Shown here: positions 38,303 to 47,549 of the stretch, one piece after another
How positions within the stretch are numbered: position 1 is the first letter of the stretch
Layout: the number at the start of each line of letters is the position of its first letter
Origin: Lachancea mirantina
Taxonomy: Eukaryota; Ascomycota; Saccharomycetes; Saccharomycetales; Saccharomycetaceae
Assembly: GCA_900074745.1 (NCBI GenBank)
Contig: LT598468.1
Location: 186,001 to 250,000, forward strand
Reading direction: 5' to 3'
Length of the DNA stretch: 64,000 bases
Position numbers and translations under genes: made by a program
The notes under the pieces: model-generated
Told to the model about the DNA's origin: nothing
Databases searched by the model: none
Seen by the model: only the letters and a program-made list of their open reading frames with translations

Positions 38303-39940
38303 CTACTGATATCTATTGTGACTCCGCAATTTTGACTTCGCCCTCAAGTTGTAATGGGAAGACCTTTTTTCTTCGTCAGGAATATTCATCATTGCAATAG
38401 CGTCAGGCCGTACTCTTTTTTCAGCTGGCCTCTGCTTTTTCTTGACTTCAAAGTCAGGAGAACGCTCGCGTTTCTTGTTCAGAGGCTTTTTATGGTCTTC
38501 AGCACCAGTGGACGCAGCAGAGGCCGCGGGAATAGCTGATGCGGCCGTAAATGGGGGTGACTGACATTGTTCGTCGTTTTCAGAATTGAAACTCTGCTGT
38601 TGCTGCTTTCCGTCGGGCTCGTCGCTGTCTTCATGCTCAGGTGACGACTTCAGAATGGCATCTAGATCTTTCTGAGCATCGTTAACGTATTTGACAATTT
38701 CTTCGAAGTCGCTGTCGGTGTACAACTTTTCAAGATGCTTGGTCGATTTTTGAGCTCTTTGCTGTGGAAGAGAATGGAGGGGGGATATTCCCTTAGGTGA
38801 AAGCTCGCGGCTCGAATTCTTACGGCCAGATGGACCGGACAACGAGCCACCAGAGGAAGATCCAGAAACATGGGGCAAATACTCTTTTTGAGGATCCAAA
38901 TTGAGTTCCCTGAATTTTGTCAAAACTTCGCGCGGCTGTTGCTCTTCTGGTAAGAGTTGCTGATTATTGAGAATCGCAAGAGGCTGACTAGAGTAGGTTT
39001 TGGCATGCTTTAGGCGTACGTGGTTCACAATACCTTGGGCCGAGCTGAAACCGCTTCTCTCGCAATAGGAACAGGCAATAACGATCAAAACTCCGTCGGG
39101 CCTCCTAAATATAGCTTCATCCTTTTCGTTTCGACCAACGACACCGCTTATGCTAGAAAACGAGCTACTGCCGTAATTGCGTCGGCTAGACTGATTCATC
39201 GGAGGCGGCCTCGATAAATCACCACCAGGCAGTCCCTGCGCGGAACCTGGCACGTATTTTGCACCCGAAACCCGCATTTTTATGATACCGTCGTTAGCAG
39301 GCCGCAGGCGAGCCTCATTATGAGTACCAACATTGCCGCTACTTTTGCTGCGCGTATGATAGTAATAGGCTGTGCTGCCGCTGGTGGAAAGCGGAGGCCG
39401 CGAGAAAGAGCCCGAAAGTGTCGTGTCATCGAAGGGATGCGATGTATCGGTATATCGCCTGAACGCTAGCAACTCTTGCCTCTTTTGGAATTCTTGCTCT
39501 TGATACGCGTCGACCTTTGCCAGCAAATCCTGGTCCGCATGCATTTGACGCATGAGTTGCATTTGTGCGTCGACCCGTCTCAGTTCACGCTCGATTTCGT
39601 CGCTTTCCTTCTTGTTCACCAGTATGTGAAGGTTCAGAGCGTCCATGATCTCACGTTTGGCCTGTATGTACTTGAGACGCTCTGTTTCGTCCCCAATGTG
39701 CGGTCGCTCCTCATCTTCGTCAAGTGACGAAAACTCATGCGGTGACTTGGGTGTCGCAACCTGGTAGTATGTCGGCGGCACATGGTTCGACCTCGACAGC
39801 GTATCTCGAGGCTCCATAAACAAAACCTGCTGAGAATCGTGTTGATCGCCGTTGTGCCCTAACGCCCCCGAAACCACCGAATCGGGCTCAGGAACTTGTA
39901 CCTTTTCGGGGCATACTCTCGTGGGTGGTGAAGTGGCCAT
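38303..39940 (-). CDS. AHC1: Subunit of the ADA histone acetyltransferase complex
   Basis: Scaffold subunit specific to the ADA complex with Gcn5, Ada2 and Ada3. The 545-residue product (S. cerevisiae YOR023C 566) has a helical charged region at about 85-160 (LKYIQAKREIMDALNLHILV), and a Cys/His-containing motif at about 285-320 (IACSYCERSGFSSAQGIVNHVRLKH), a YEATS2-like zinc finger. Long low-complexity tails follow, with Ala/Ser and Gln runs and a basic C-terminus. Next to DDL1 as in S. cerevisiae. Confidence 0.9.
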   Translation of the reverse strand: MATSPPTRVCPEKVQVPEPDSVVSGALGHNGDQHDSQQVLFMEPRDTLSRSNHVPPTYYQVATPKSPHEFSSLDEDEERPHIGDETERLKYIQAKREIMDALNLHILVNKKESDEIERELRRVDAQMQLMRQMHADQDLLAKVDAYQEQEFQKRQELLAFRRYTDTSHPFDDTTLSGSFSRPPLSTSGSTAYYYHTRSKSSGNVGTHNEARLRPANDGIIKMRVSGAKYVPGSAQGLPGGDLSRPPPMNQSSRRNYGSSSFSSISGVVGRNEKDEAIFRRPDGVLIVIACSYCERSGFSSAQGIVNHVRLKHAKTYSSQPLAILNNQQLLPEEQQPREVLTKFRELNLDPQKEYLPHVSGSSSGGSLSGPSGRKNSSRELSPKGISPLHSLPQQRAQKSTKHLEKLYTDSDFEEIVKYVNDAQKDLDAILKSSPEHEDSDEPDGKQQQQSFNSENDEQCQSPPFTAASAIPAASAASTGAEDHKKPLNKKRERSPDFEVKKKQRPAEKRVRPDAIAMMNIPDEEKRSSHYNLRAKSKLRSHNRYQ

Positions 39941-40557
39941 CTGAGTCGCACACAGAGCTTTAATAAAACCAATGATATGCCAGTTTTAGCTCAACGGATG
40001 TTTCCATTCCGATCGTTAAAGGAAGATCTTCCAATAGTCCATGTCACTACAGTTAACAAGCTTATTCCAAAGTTACCCGTACTTCAACATTTCGTATCTC
40101 ATGACATTCACGTGACTAGCAAGTGTAATCTTGCACACCTATCTCATTTCTTGTCCTCTCCTGCGTTTAATTAGCACAATTATATGCCCTCACCATCTAG
40201 ATACATCAGGTTCACGTTCAGGATCGACTTGACGTGCCGATCGTTGTGCCTTTTCCACCTCCAAGACTCTCGGAGGTTAAGACCCTTGAAAGGCCGTTTG
40301 TAACTTTTCGAACATGATTAAGGTCATGTTAGGGTGGGAAATGGAGGGAAATGTCAATTCGGTTCCAAACGACTCGCAGAACCTCACTTTATCTTCTTGT
40401 TTTTGACTGCGGCTACTGGTTTACCAGCGATAAACCTGGACAAAAATATAGACACCAGGGCTCATATTTCACGGTAAAACCGACGCATCGAGAACGGTCA
40501 ATCAGCATGTAAAAAGTCGTTATAGATACACTCACAAAATATGAATTACTCATTAAT
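39941..40557. other. Intergenic region, AHC1 / tRNA-Ser
   Basis: About 620 bases. A short reverse-strand open stretch ending at 40384 reads like a basic protein tail but has no start (see rejected list). A direct pair of ACTCGTAAA-like words was not found. No LTR ends were seen. Confidence 0.45.
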
Positions 40558-40639
40558 GGCAATTTGGCCGAGTGGTTAAGGCGTAAGATTAGAAATCTTT
40601 TGGGCTCTGCCCGCGCAGGTTCGAATCCTGCAGTTGTCG
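40558..40639 (+). tRNA. tRNA-Ser (AGA anticodon)
   Basis: 82 bases with the long variable arm of a type II tRNA. The acceptor arm GGCAATT pairs with AGTTGTC; the D-arm holds TGGCCGAGTGGTTAAGG, the anticodon loop TTAGAAA has anticodon AGA, the variable arm is GGGCTCTGCCC, and the T-arm holds GGTTCGAATCC. No intron. A TTGTTTTT tract follows. It is very close to the S. cerevisiae gene. Confidence 0.96.
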
Positions 40640-40786
40640 TTGTTTTTGCACGCTCTTCACTCTGGAGAGCCAGACGTCAAGAACAGCAACGTCTAGTTCA
40701 GCTTGGAGACACCTTGCAATGATTTATGAATTGGTATCTATATCTAGCATAGGATCGAAAATCTTACATGCGAGCGATTCGCGTTC

Positions 40787-41737
40787 TTACGTAGTGCTCG
40801 AGTGGCACGTCGCGTTGCCACCGCTGGATTTATAGCTGCTTGACTGACTTGATTTTCTTCTCTCCTGGTCGATGCGAGTTTTGTTTCTCAGGTGCTGCTG
40901 CTGCGGCGGCGGTGGCTGCGGCAGAGCAGAGTGCTGCATGAAAGGGCTAGGTGACAGGGCCCAATTGGTGTCGACAGGCCCAGGCCACGGAGCTGCGTAA
41001 CGCGTCGTAGCGGCCCACGAGGGGTCGACGTACAGGGGCCCCGCGGATGGAACGTACACCATGCCATCTGGCGCTACTATTCTAGCGTTGGCAGGTTCAA
41101 ATCGAACGGGTGTTATATACGGCCCCTGGGGCACCTGGGGTGCCAGCACCGGCGCTCCAGACGGGCCAGACGCCCCCACAGACGCCTGGTGGCCCACGGG
41201 CCACAAGAACCGCGGAACGGCAAAGCTGTTTGTGCTGCCATCCGCATAAACGTCTCCAGCGCTGTCGGCAAGGCTTCGTGTCAAGGGACTTCCCAGAAGC
41301 GGCGTTGAAGTCGAGTCTGGCGGCTGATCGAACTCTTCGAGCTGGATCGACTGGTTGCCAATTGCATCGCAACTGTCGTCTCCACGCGGCAGCGACCAAT
41401 CCGCGCGATTCAGCCCCTTGGTTTCATTCCGAAGCTTGCGCCGACGCGGCTGGCCCAGCGACCTTCCTGCCGACTTTTCGGTTGTTCTCGGCTCTTCTTG
41501 CTCCACTAAACGTACCCTGACTGCATCGTTCTCGAAAACCGCTTGTTCAGGCTTTTCAAAGCTCTTATTTGCCCGTTTTTCACTCTTGCCGGATTTCTTC
41601 CGCTTCTTAAAGAATTGACCTAATTGCGCGCCAGTTTGTCTTGGCGTTGGCACATTCGCCGGCTTAGGTTGCAAAGGACCATAAACTCCTTCACGAGACT
41701 CAATTCTGAACCGTTTGTGACCCCGATTACCTTCCAT
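40787..41737 (-). CDS. Basic disordered protein, possible Spo13 counterpart
   Basis: 316 residues, mostly disordered. The N-terminus is strongly basic (HKRFRIESREGVYGPLQPKP, then FFKKRKKSGKSEKR); the second half is Pro/Ala/Gly-rich with a Gln/Pro tract (PQPPPPQQQ). In S. cerevisiae SPO13 (YHR014W, 291 residues, meiosis I monopolar attachment and cohesin protection) neighbours ARD1, divergent from it, and starts MAPRKRFRLLEL. Here the gene is on the matching strand one gene away from ARD1, with the YDR472W orthologue TRS31 between. A candidate Polo-binding STP sits in DSTSTPLL. Spo13 evolves fast, so orthology is inferred from position, basic N-terminus and size. Confidence 0.45.
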   Translation of the reverse strand: MEGNRGHKRFRIESREGVYGPLQPKPANVPTPRQTGAQLGQFFKKRKKSGKSEKRANKSFEKPEQAVFENDAVRVRLVEQEEPRTTEKSAGRSLGQPRRRKLRNETKGLNRADWSLPRGDDSCDAIGNQSIQLEEFDQPPDSTSTPLLGSPLTRSLADSAGDVYADGSTNSFAVPRFLWPVGHQASVGASGPSGAPVLAPQVPQGPYITPVRFEPANARIVAPDGMVYVPSAGPLYVDPSWAATTRYAAPWPGPVDTNWALSPSPFMQHSALPQPPPPQQQHLRNKTRIDQERRKSSQSSSYKSSGGNATCHSSTT

Positions 41738-41901
41738 AATGCGCTATGTCTCAAGATTTTTGCCCCGCCAGTTTGGTCTCTTAAAGATTTGACCGCTGAC
41801 ATGCCTTAATTTTTTCTCGACGTAAGAATTCGATCAAGATGAGCAGCTCATCGCCAAGGCTCAGTAGCCTTAGAACAGGGGAATAGAGAGCCATCATAGT
41901 C

Positions 41902-42678
41902 TTAAAATCTCAGAGCCTCTCGCTGTAGTACCTCGTGATCGAATTTGATCAGATACACGACCCTTCGGTCGTGTTGATCCTCTGGCATTGCGTGGGCTGT
42001 GACTTTGCACGGAAAAGAAGCACCGTCCAAGATGCCCTCGACGATGCCACACACGAATGCATCGCATTGGACATTCCCATGGCCGATGAACTGCGTGAGC
42101 AAGGGCAGATTGTCGACGACCATGTACTCGTTTTCACGTTCTGACGATTTGACCAGATCGTCACCTTGGCGTCCGAACATGTAGGTCCAGACGGGCCCAT
42201 GGACGAATTGTAAAATTTCTAGCACTCTAAGGTCCCTGCGACGCATCGCGGTGATGGAACTCGCCAGCGAGTCCTCGAGAGGCCCGCCCAGGCCGCCGGG
42301 CCCTGTGGCACTTTTCCCGAAAAGAGCTCGACTTGACGTCGCAGTGACGCTGGACCTGAAATTCAAGAGTTCCAACAAACGGGGCCCCAACGCATAGCCC
42401 TGGCGATGTAGCTTGTTTTCGATCTCTGTAACGGACTTGCTGGTGTTCACCGCGAGCGAAACCATTTCCTGGAACAAGAACGCATACGCAGAGATCGAAA
42501 CCTGCGGTCTTCTGGCGTGCGGATGCAATGAATGATTGTACAGCGCAGCTGCTAAAGGGTCTTCCTGTTGCCGATTCGGCAGGGTTTTCTGCGCTCCGAT
42601 CGTATAGTCATAGCCCGTGGTGCCAGCAACGGACGTCTGGCCCACGGAGGTGGACGGAGAGATGATTTTCCGGCTCAT
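41902..42678 (-). CDS. TRS31: TRAPP complex subunit Trs31
   Basis: Core subunit of the TRAPP guanine-exchange complexes for Ypt1 in ER-Golgi traffic. The 258-residue product (S. cerevisiae YDR472W 283) begins MSRKIISPSTSVG and has the Bet3-like fold: SISAYAFLFQEMVSLA, GPRLLELLNFRSSVT, DLRVLEILQFVHGPVWTYMF, VKSSERENEYMVVDN and the Cys-containing FVCGIVEGILDGA. The frame is open 79 codons upstream with hydrophobic residues, but homologues begin at MSxxII, so 42678 is chosen. It is divergent from ARD1 with 129 bases between. Confidence 0.92.
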   Translation of the reverse strand: MSRKIISPSTSVGQTSVAGTTGYDYTIGAQKTLPNRQQEDPLAAALYNHSLHPHARRPQVSISAYAFLFQEMVSLAVNTSKSVTEIENKLHRQGYALGPRLLELLNFRSSVTATSSRALFGKSATGPGGLGGPLEDSLASSITAMRRRDLRVLEILQFVHGPVWTYMFGRQGDDLVKSSERENEYMVVDNLPLLTQFIGHGNVQCDAFVCGIVEGILDGASFPCKVTAHAMPEDQHDRRVVYLIKFDHEVLQREALRF

Positions 42679-42807
42679 CAATGGATATCTCTCGTTGCCA
42701 GTTAGGTCGAGTTCTAGTATAACCAACGGCATAGTGAAAACTGAAAAATTTGTTAGATTTACTATGGCAAAGACCAGCATCACCATACTTAAGGACAAAG
42801 CGACAAC

Positions 42808-43491
42808 ATGGCTATAACGATCAGACGCGCAACGATTGAGGACCTGCTGTGTATGCAGAATGCTAACTTGAACAATCTGCCCGAAAACTATCTTTACAAA
42901 TACTACATGTACCACATTTTATCCTGGCCAGAAGCGTCTTTTGTCGCAACTACCACTGCTGTGGGAAACGAACTAGGGACTGAACTGGACGAGTTTGAAG
43001 AGATTACACAGAATGAAACTAAGCTCTCGGTAAAACTGGATCCATGCTACGTGCGGCCCGGTGAAAAACTAGTTGGATACGTGCTTGCGAAAATGAACGA
43101 CGATCCGTCGCAACAACAGGAAGAGGCCAATGGCCACATCACGTCCTTGAGCGTCATGCGCACTTACAGACGCATGGGGATTGCTGAAAAGCTTATGAGA
43201 CAGGCGCTCTTCGCACTGTGCGAAGTGTACCAGGCGAAATACGTGTCCTTGCACGTGAGACAGTCGAACCGGGCCGCTTTGCATCTTTACAGAGACACAC
43301 TGGAATTCGAAGTGCTCAACGTAGAGAAAAGCTATTACCAGGACGGAGAAGACGCGTACGCCATGAGGAAACAACTTGTGCTCTCAGAGCTGGAGCCACA
43401 CAAGTTCCAGCACGGAGAGCTAGAGGACGATCTCGAAAGCGATTTGCTTGAGAGTCTGCTGCATGAAGGTGTTGACCAGATCACGGTCTAG
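42808..43491 (+). CDS. ARD1: N-terminal acetyltransferase A catalytic subunit
   Basis: Acetylates nascent protein N-termini on the ribosome together with Nat1. The 227-residue product (S. cerevisiae YHR013C 238) has the GNAT fold: [38 protein letters not shown], acetyl-CoA loop [10 protein letters not shown], then [18 protein letters not shown]. The C-terminal tail is acidic. It is convergent with VPS29, as in S. cerevisiae. Confidence 0.97.
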   Translation: MAITIRRATIEDLLCMQNANLNNLPENYLYKYYMYHILSWPEASFVATTTAVGNELGTELDEFEEITQNETKLSVKLDPCYVRPGEKLVGYVLAKMNDDPSQQQEEANGHITSLSVMRTYRRMGIAEKLMRQALFALCEVYQAKYVSLHVRQSNRAALHLYRDTLEFEVLNVEKSYYQDGEDAYAMRKQLVLSELEPHKFQHGELEDDLESDLLESLLHEGVDQITV

Positions 43492-43973
43492 AGACCTTCG
43501 TAGATCTACCTAGCATACTGTTAGATACAGGCCAAGAATAAGATTACAATCTCGTAGCGTTCCCCAAGTTTCACGGAAAACATAATGTCAGATAAAAAAT
43601 AGTAAGGTAGCTTGGGTTTTTCCACACCGACAAAAACGTCTCGAGCCAAATGCACTCATGTTCATCATTTTATTTCCGTTAAACGAGGTCGAAAATCGCC
43701 GAAGAGACTTCTTCGACAGATCGTCGACAGCCGCTTCTGAGATGATTATGTTAAGTCAAAGCTTTGGTATTTCGGAGCCTTGACTTTAATATGGATGGGT
43801 GGGTGAACATCTTAAAATTTTCGCTTTATATATAATCCAAAATGTGAACAATGCTCATCGTTCCAGACGGAGGTTGATCTAATGGTGTTCGTTAGGGCTT
43901 TCAGGGCATCCCCTAGTGAATTGGGTTTCATAGCCCGATGACGAAGCAAATTCGTTAATTATCCTGCTTCTCC
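43492..43973. other. Convergent gap ARD1 / VPS29, likely holding an RNA gene
   Basis: 482 bases between two gene ends, where no promoter is needed for the flanking genes. Yet it has a TATATATAA box at 43828-43836, a Tbf1-like GTTAGGGCT at 43890-43898, a stem-loop at 43753-43786 (AAGTCAAAGC against GCCTTGACTT) and a candidate C/D-box snoRNA, listed separately. No ORF is supported. Confidence 0.45.
43573..43679 (-). ncRNA. Candidate C/D-box snoRNA
   Basis: Read on the reverse strand. A 7-bp outer stem (ACGGAAA against TTTCCGT, at 43673-43679 and 43573-43579) encloses box C ATGATGA (43662-43668) and box D CTGA (43588-43591), about 70 bases apart. The C box is 4 bases and the D box 8 bases from the stem. 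Inside, GCTACCTTA (about 43602-43612) could pair with 25S rRNA TAAGGTAGC, but only if a degenerate D' box follows it. A TATA box lies about 150 bases upstream. The boxes are short, so chance is possible. Confidence 0.35.
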
Positions 43974-44896
43974 TCAGGTATCCTTCCGGTAAACCACTTT
44001 ATCTACTTTCACTTCTTGATCCACATAGGTGTAGATGTAAAGCGTGCAGGTGGAGCCCTGGATGTCCAACAGACAAAAACTAGGGACACAGCCGCCGTTG
44101 ATGTCAGCGGGATCGATGTCACTATCGTCGTCGCTCGAATCTTTTCCATCGTTTGCCGGGTCGGCGGACGCGTCACCGGGCTGGACCGGACTTTCCTGCG
44201 AGACATTGTCTTCGTTTTCAGTCGCACTCGCGGTTTTACCGTCTTGCTCATGGTCCTGCTGCGGCTGCGCGGATTGCCCTTTTTCCTGTTTTTCGTCTTC
44301 CTGGGCATTGTCGCCTTTGGCCTCAGTTGAGTTTTCAGACACCAGGTCTCGATCTTGCACAACCCAGTCTGTACTGAAAGCACCTGTGCACGAACCCGGG
44401 TTGATGAAGAACTTGCCCTCCAGAGTGTATGCTTCGACGTTGTGGGTGCCTCCCCACAGAACTATGTCGACGTCTAATTGTCTTGCTAGCGTCAAGAGCG
44501 AGAGCGGGTCGCTTTTCGGAACGACCGTATACCCATTGCAGCACCCGATCCTGAAATTTCCTTGTTTGATGATCGTGTTTATCGGTATGTCTTCATGGCT
44601 TTTCTTGGTCGTGGCAATTGTGCCGTTGTCGAACTCGCCCCGAACTATAACAACGTTCGTCGAGATCCCGTTCACGAATTGAAGAAATGACAGAGATTTT
44701 GTACAATTCCCAAGTAATACAACCTGTGATATTTTGTCTGGAACGCTTAAAAGCTTCTTAAACTTGGCTGGCACGTCCTTTAAATTGTTAATTAGTTACT
44801 ATGTTTTTTCTCGGCATTGCTTCCAAAAACGATTTGTCATAAACATACCTTCTCCCTGTCGGGTATATGGGCATCACTGAGAGCCAGCAGTAGCAT
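43974..44896 (-). CDS. VPS29: Retromer subunit Vps29, two exons
   Basis: Retromer cargo-recognition subunit with a metallophosphoesterase-like fold, for endosome-to-Golgi recycling. Exon 1 is 44849-44896 (16 codons, MLLLALSDAHIPDREK); the 71-base intron is 44778-44848 (donor GTATGT, branch-like AACTAAT, acceptor AAAG); exon 2 is 43974-44777. The 283-residue product begins MLLLALSDAHIPDREKDV then PAKFKKLLSVPDK, aligning without gap to S. cerevisiae Vps29 (282), which has its intron at the same place. Visible blocks: IVRGEFDNG, RIGCCNGYTVVP, LWGGTHNVEAY and FINPGSCTGAFS. An acidic Gln/Lys-rich insertion sits at about 165-245, as in S. cerevisiae. Confidence 0.96.
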
Positions 44897-45007
44897 CAGA
44901 ACTATCTATGCGTTGGAATTTAGTTAGCTTGCCTCGGTTGTCTCATCTTGGACTATTTACAGGACGACTTCCCTTCATATTGAGCATCGAGGAAATCGTA
45001 AAAGGAG

Positions 45008-45013
45008 CACGTG
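45008..45013 (+). promoter_or_regulatory. E-box CACGTGAC upstream of VPS29
   Basis: CACGTG followed by AC, a full Cbf1-type RTCACRTG on the other strand, 112 bases before the VPS29 start and 101 bases after the DIA4 stop. Confidence 0.35.
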
Positions 45014-45113
45014 ACCTGCCACCAAAGAATGATTCTATGGATAATTCAGCGAGTTTGAAGGAACTTCTGCGGTGCCTTATCTCGATTCAGGTATCTGGAA
45101 CGTCTTGCAGTGC

Positions 45114-46442
45114 TTAAATTTCTGTCTTGTTGTCCATGTATGGATGAAGCACCAGAGGAATTGCGATTTTATCTGTGCCGGGATTGTAGAAATTCTCGAC
45201 AATGGCCAAAATGACTCTGGGGATCGCCATAGCGGTACCGTTGAGTGTATGCGCATATCGCGGTTTCTCTTGGGGGGAGGTTTTGAATTTAGTATGCATG
45301 CGCCTGCTTTGAAAATCCAAGCAATTAGATGTGCTGGTTATTTCGCCAAACGATCCTCTGCCGGGCATCCAAGCTTCGACGTCGTATTTCTTGTAAGCGG
45401 GTGCTCCGAGGTCATTGGCCGGCATATTAAGAACCTTGGCAGGAAGCCCCAGTTCTGAGACAATTGTCGTTTGAAATTCACGCAGCTCCTCTAAAATTCG
45501 AGTACTCTCTTCAGGCGTGCACCAGCAGAAAAGCTCAACTTTCGTGAATTCATGCACCCTGTAAAGACCCCTCGTGTCTTTGCCTCTCGCGCCAGCTTCA
45601 GCTCTGTAGCTTCTACTGACTCCACAAACCTTGCGAGGGCCGCTTGACAGGTCCAAGACTCGGTTTGCCGCTAGTCCTGCTAGCGGAATCTCGGCAGTAG
45701 CAGTAAGTCCCAGTTGAGAGTCGGCAATATGATATATCTGTTGTTCATTATTCATGTCGCGTGGCCTAAATCCGCATGCGTCGATAATTTCGCATCGTGC
45801 AATACTCGGAGGTATACACATGGAAAAGCCCTGCTTTCTGGCTCTCGCAGTCGCATAAGCGATTAAAGCCTGCTCAAGCAGGGCGGCATCGCCAAGTAGA
45901 TAGTACCAAGAGCTGCCTGTTATATCGGCACCTGCTTTAAAATCAACAAGTCCTTTACGAACCAATATCTGGACATGATCTCTGGCTGGTTCGGCCCTGT
46001 ACATGGACAATGGGTTGACCCACTGAACTAATTCTGGCTCCTCTGCTGGCACGGAATCCTCCACGAGATTCGGCAGCGACAAGCAGGTTTCGTAGACGAC
46101 TTCTTGAAGTTGCCGGTGTTTTTCGGAAGTTGACTGAAATTCGGTTTTCAACGACTTGAGCTGATCTCGCAACTCATGATCCCTAGAAGCGTCTTGCTTG
46201 ATTTTCCGTTCAGTTGCTTTCCTAAGGGTCTGTATTTCTACTTTTTCAGTTGACAGCTGTCTCAAGTCTTCTTGCTGAGCTGGTAAATTGTGCAATTGAG
46301 CAACGAGCTCATCTTCCGTTGCCAATTGTCTGGCTTTGATAGACGCCAAATGCTGGGGTAAGTTCTTCACGATGCTCTTGACATCAAAATGAGCTCTTTT
46401 GAGCTGCCTCAAAGGAGCCGTCGAGCAGAATTTCAACAGCAT
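45114..46442 (-). CDS. DIA4: Mitochondrial seryl-tRNA synthetase
   Basis: Charges mitochondrial tRNA-Ser. The 442-residue product (S. cerevisiae YHR011W 446) has a basic N-terminal presequence (MLLKFCSTAPLRQLKRAHF), the long antiparallel coiled-coil tRNA-binding arm at about 35-130, and the class II catalytic core from about 150: ITGSSWYYLLGDAALLEQALI, motif 2 CGVSRSYRAEAGARGKDTRG followed by LYRVHEFTKVELF, and motif 3 TLNGTAMAIPRVI. Order VPS29-DIA4-RPL27 matches YHR012W-YHR010W. Confidence 0.96.
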   Translation of the reverse strand: MLLKFCSTAPLRQLKRAHFDVKSIVKNLPQHLASIKARQLATEDELVAQLHNLPAQQEDLRQLSTEKVEIQTLRKATERKIKQDASRDHELRDQLKSLKTEFQSTSEKHRQLQEVVYETCLSLPNLVEDSVPAEEPELVQWVNPLSMYRAEPARDHVQILVRKGLVDFKAGADITGSSWYYLLGDAALLEQALIAYATARARKQGFSMCIPPSIARCEIIDACGFRPRDMNNEQQIYHIADSQLGLTATAEIPLAGLAANRVLDLSSGPRKVCGVSRSYRAEAGARGKDTRGLYRVHEFTKVELFCWCTPEESTRILEELREFQTTIVSELGLPAKVLNMPANDLGAPAYKKYDVEAWMPGRGSFGEITSTSNCLDFQSRRMHTKFKTSPQEKPRYAHTLNGTAMAIPRVILAIVENFYNPGTDKIAIPLVLHPYMDNKTEI

Positions 46443-46599
46443 CGGGATCGACGATGAGGTGCCAAAAAATAAGCACTTCTTTGAAATGATTTCTAGAATT
46501 TTTTTCCGTTAACTCTTTTGACAAGTGACAATTAAGAGGTTATAAAAGCTTTAAATTTACATAAGTTCGATGAGAGATGACGTCCCCAAGGAAAAATGC

Positions 46600-47469
46600 T
46601 CAGAAGTTCAACTTGGTGAAGAACCATTGGTTCTTGCCAGCTTGGTGTCTCTCTTCAAAGGCCTTCTTAATAACCTTCTTAGCTTCCTCACGTTGAGAAG
46701 GCTCTTCGAAAGTCTCGGTAGAGACGACGGACTTGAAGGCCTCAACGTCCAAGGTGTATCTGGTTGGCAACAAGTGATTGTAGTTGATGGCCTTAATGAA
46801 AGGCTTGATCTTGGTTCTCTTAGCAACCTTCTTAGCGCCCATTCTCTTGGTGATCTTTAGAGGGTATCTCTCGATACCAGCGACCAAGGCATGGCCGAAT
46901 GGGTGAGATTTGGAACCCTCGTCGTGTGGCTTGATGATCACGACCTTCTTACCGGCGTAACGACCGCGAACGACAACAGCTGAATAGATTGTTAGTATAA
47001 TTGTAAACCGGAAGTTTTGGTTCCCGGAAGTTTGGTTGTGATAGATGTCTGGTGAAAGTGGGTCAACACTAGGAGCCACATCACACGTTACCGAGCCTTT
47101 CTCCTGAATAAACAATCTTCTTCGACTTTGAAGAATTACATTCACCACCAGAAGCATGAGAAGCGTCGCTGTGTTGAATTTGAACGTTTCTCGTCAAATT
47201 TCTCATAAAATCATGGAAACGCTCTCGCTCTTGCTAGCTAACCACAAAATAGCTCACCTAACCCACCGCTTACTCTAATCATTCAAATTCCATATCACAT
47301 ATGTCGTTAAGCACAAAACTCGTAACATTTCATACCATGAGCCCATGTTACCAAACTACCCAAACAAAGCTCAATCCACCTCTATCAGAACCCAACCAAC
47401 GGGAACGTCATATCTTGTAATTCGCCTTGTATACGTACCAACTTTACCAGCTTTCAAGAACTTAGCCAT
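46600..47469 (-). CDS. RPL27: Large-subunit ribosomal protein eL27, two exons
   Basis: 60S ribosomal protein. Exon 1 is 47439-47469 (31 bases, [10 protein letters not shown] plus one base); the 459-base intron is 46980-47438 with donor GTACGT, canonical branch TACTAAC at 46991-46997 and acceptor TTCAG; exon 2 is 46600-46979. Splicing gives 136 residues, [20 protein letters not shown] then [20 protein letters not shown] to the end FFTKLNF, the exact length of S. cerevisiae Rpl27. Both S. cerevisiae copies (YHR010W and YDR471W) have an intron at this place. Codon usage is strongly biased. Rap1-like sites lie about 510-560 bases upstream, beyond a GC-rich island. Confidence 0.97.
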
Positions 47470-47549
47470 CTTTGGTGATTGATCCTTTCTACCTTCGTAA
47501 GTGAGAGAGATCCTATTTTCCAAGTATACCTCTTTTCAAAAATTTTGCC

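Noticed and set aside
40384-40462. Reverse-strand open stretch ending SRFIAGKPVAAVKNKKIK with a dilysine-like tail
   Set aside because: Only about 25 codons after an in-frame stop, no ATG, no convincing donor or branch point upstream, and tRNA-Ser lies just beyond.
42679-42915. 79-codon hydrophobic N-terminal extension of TRS31
   Set aside because: Homologues start at the MSxxII methionine; the extension overlaps the ARD1 start region and has no family resemblance.
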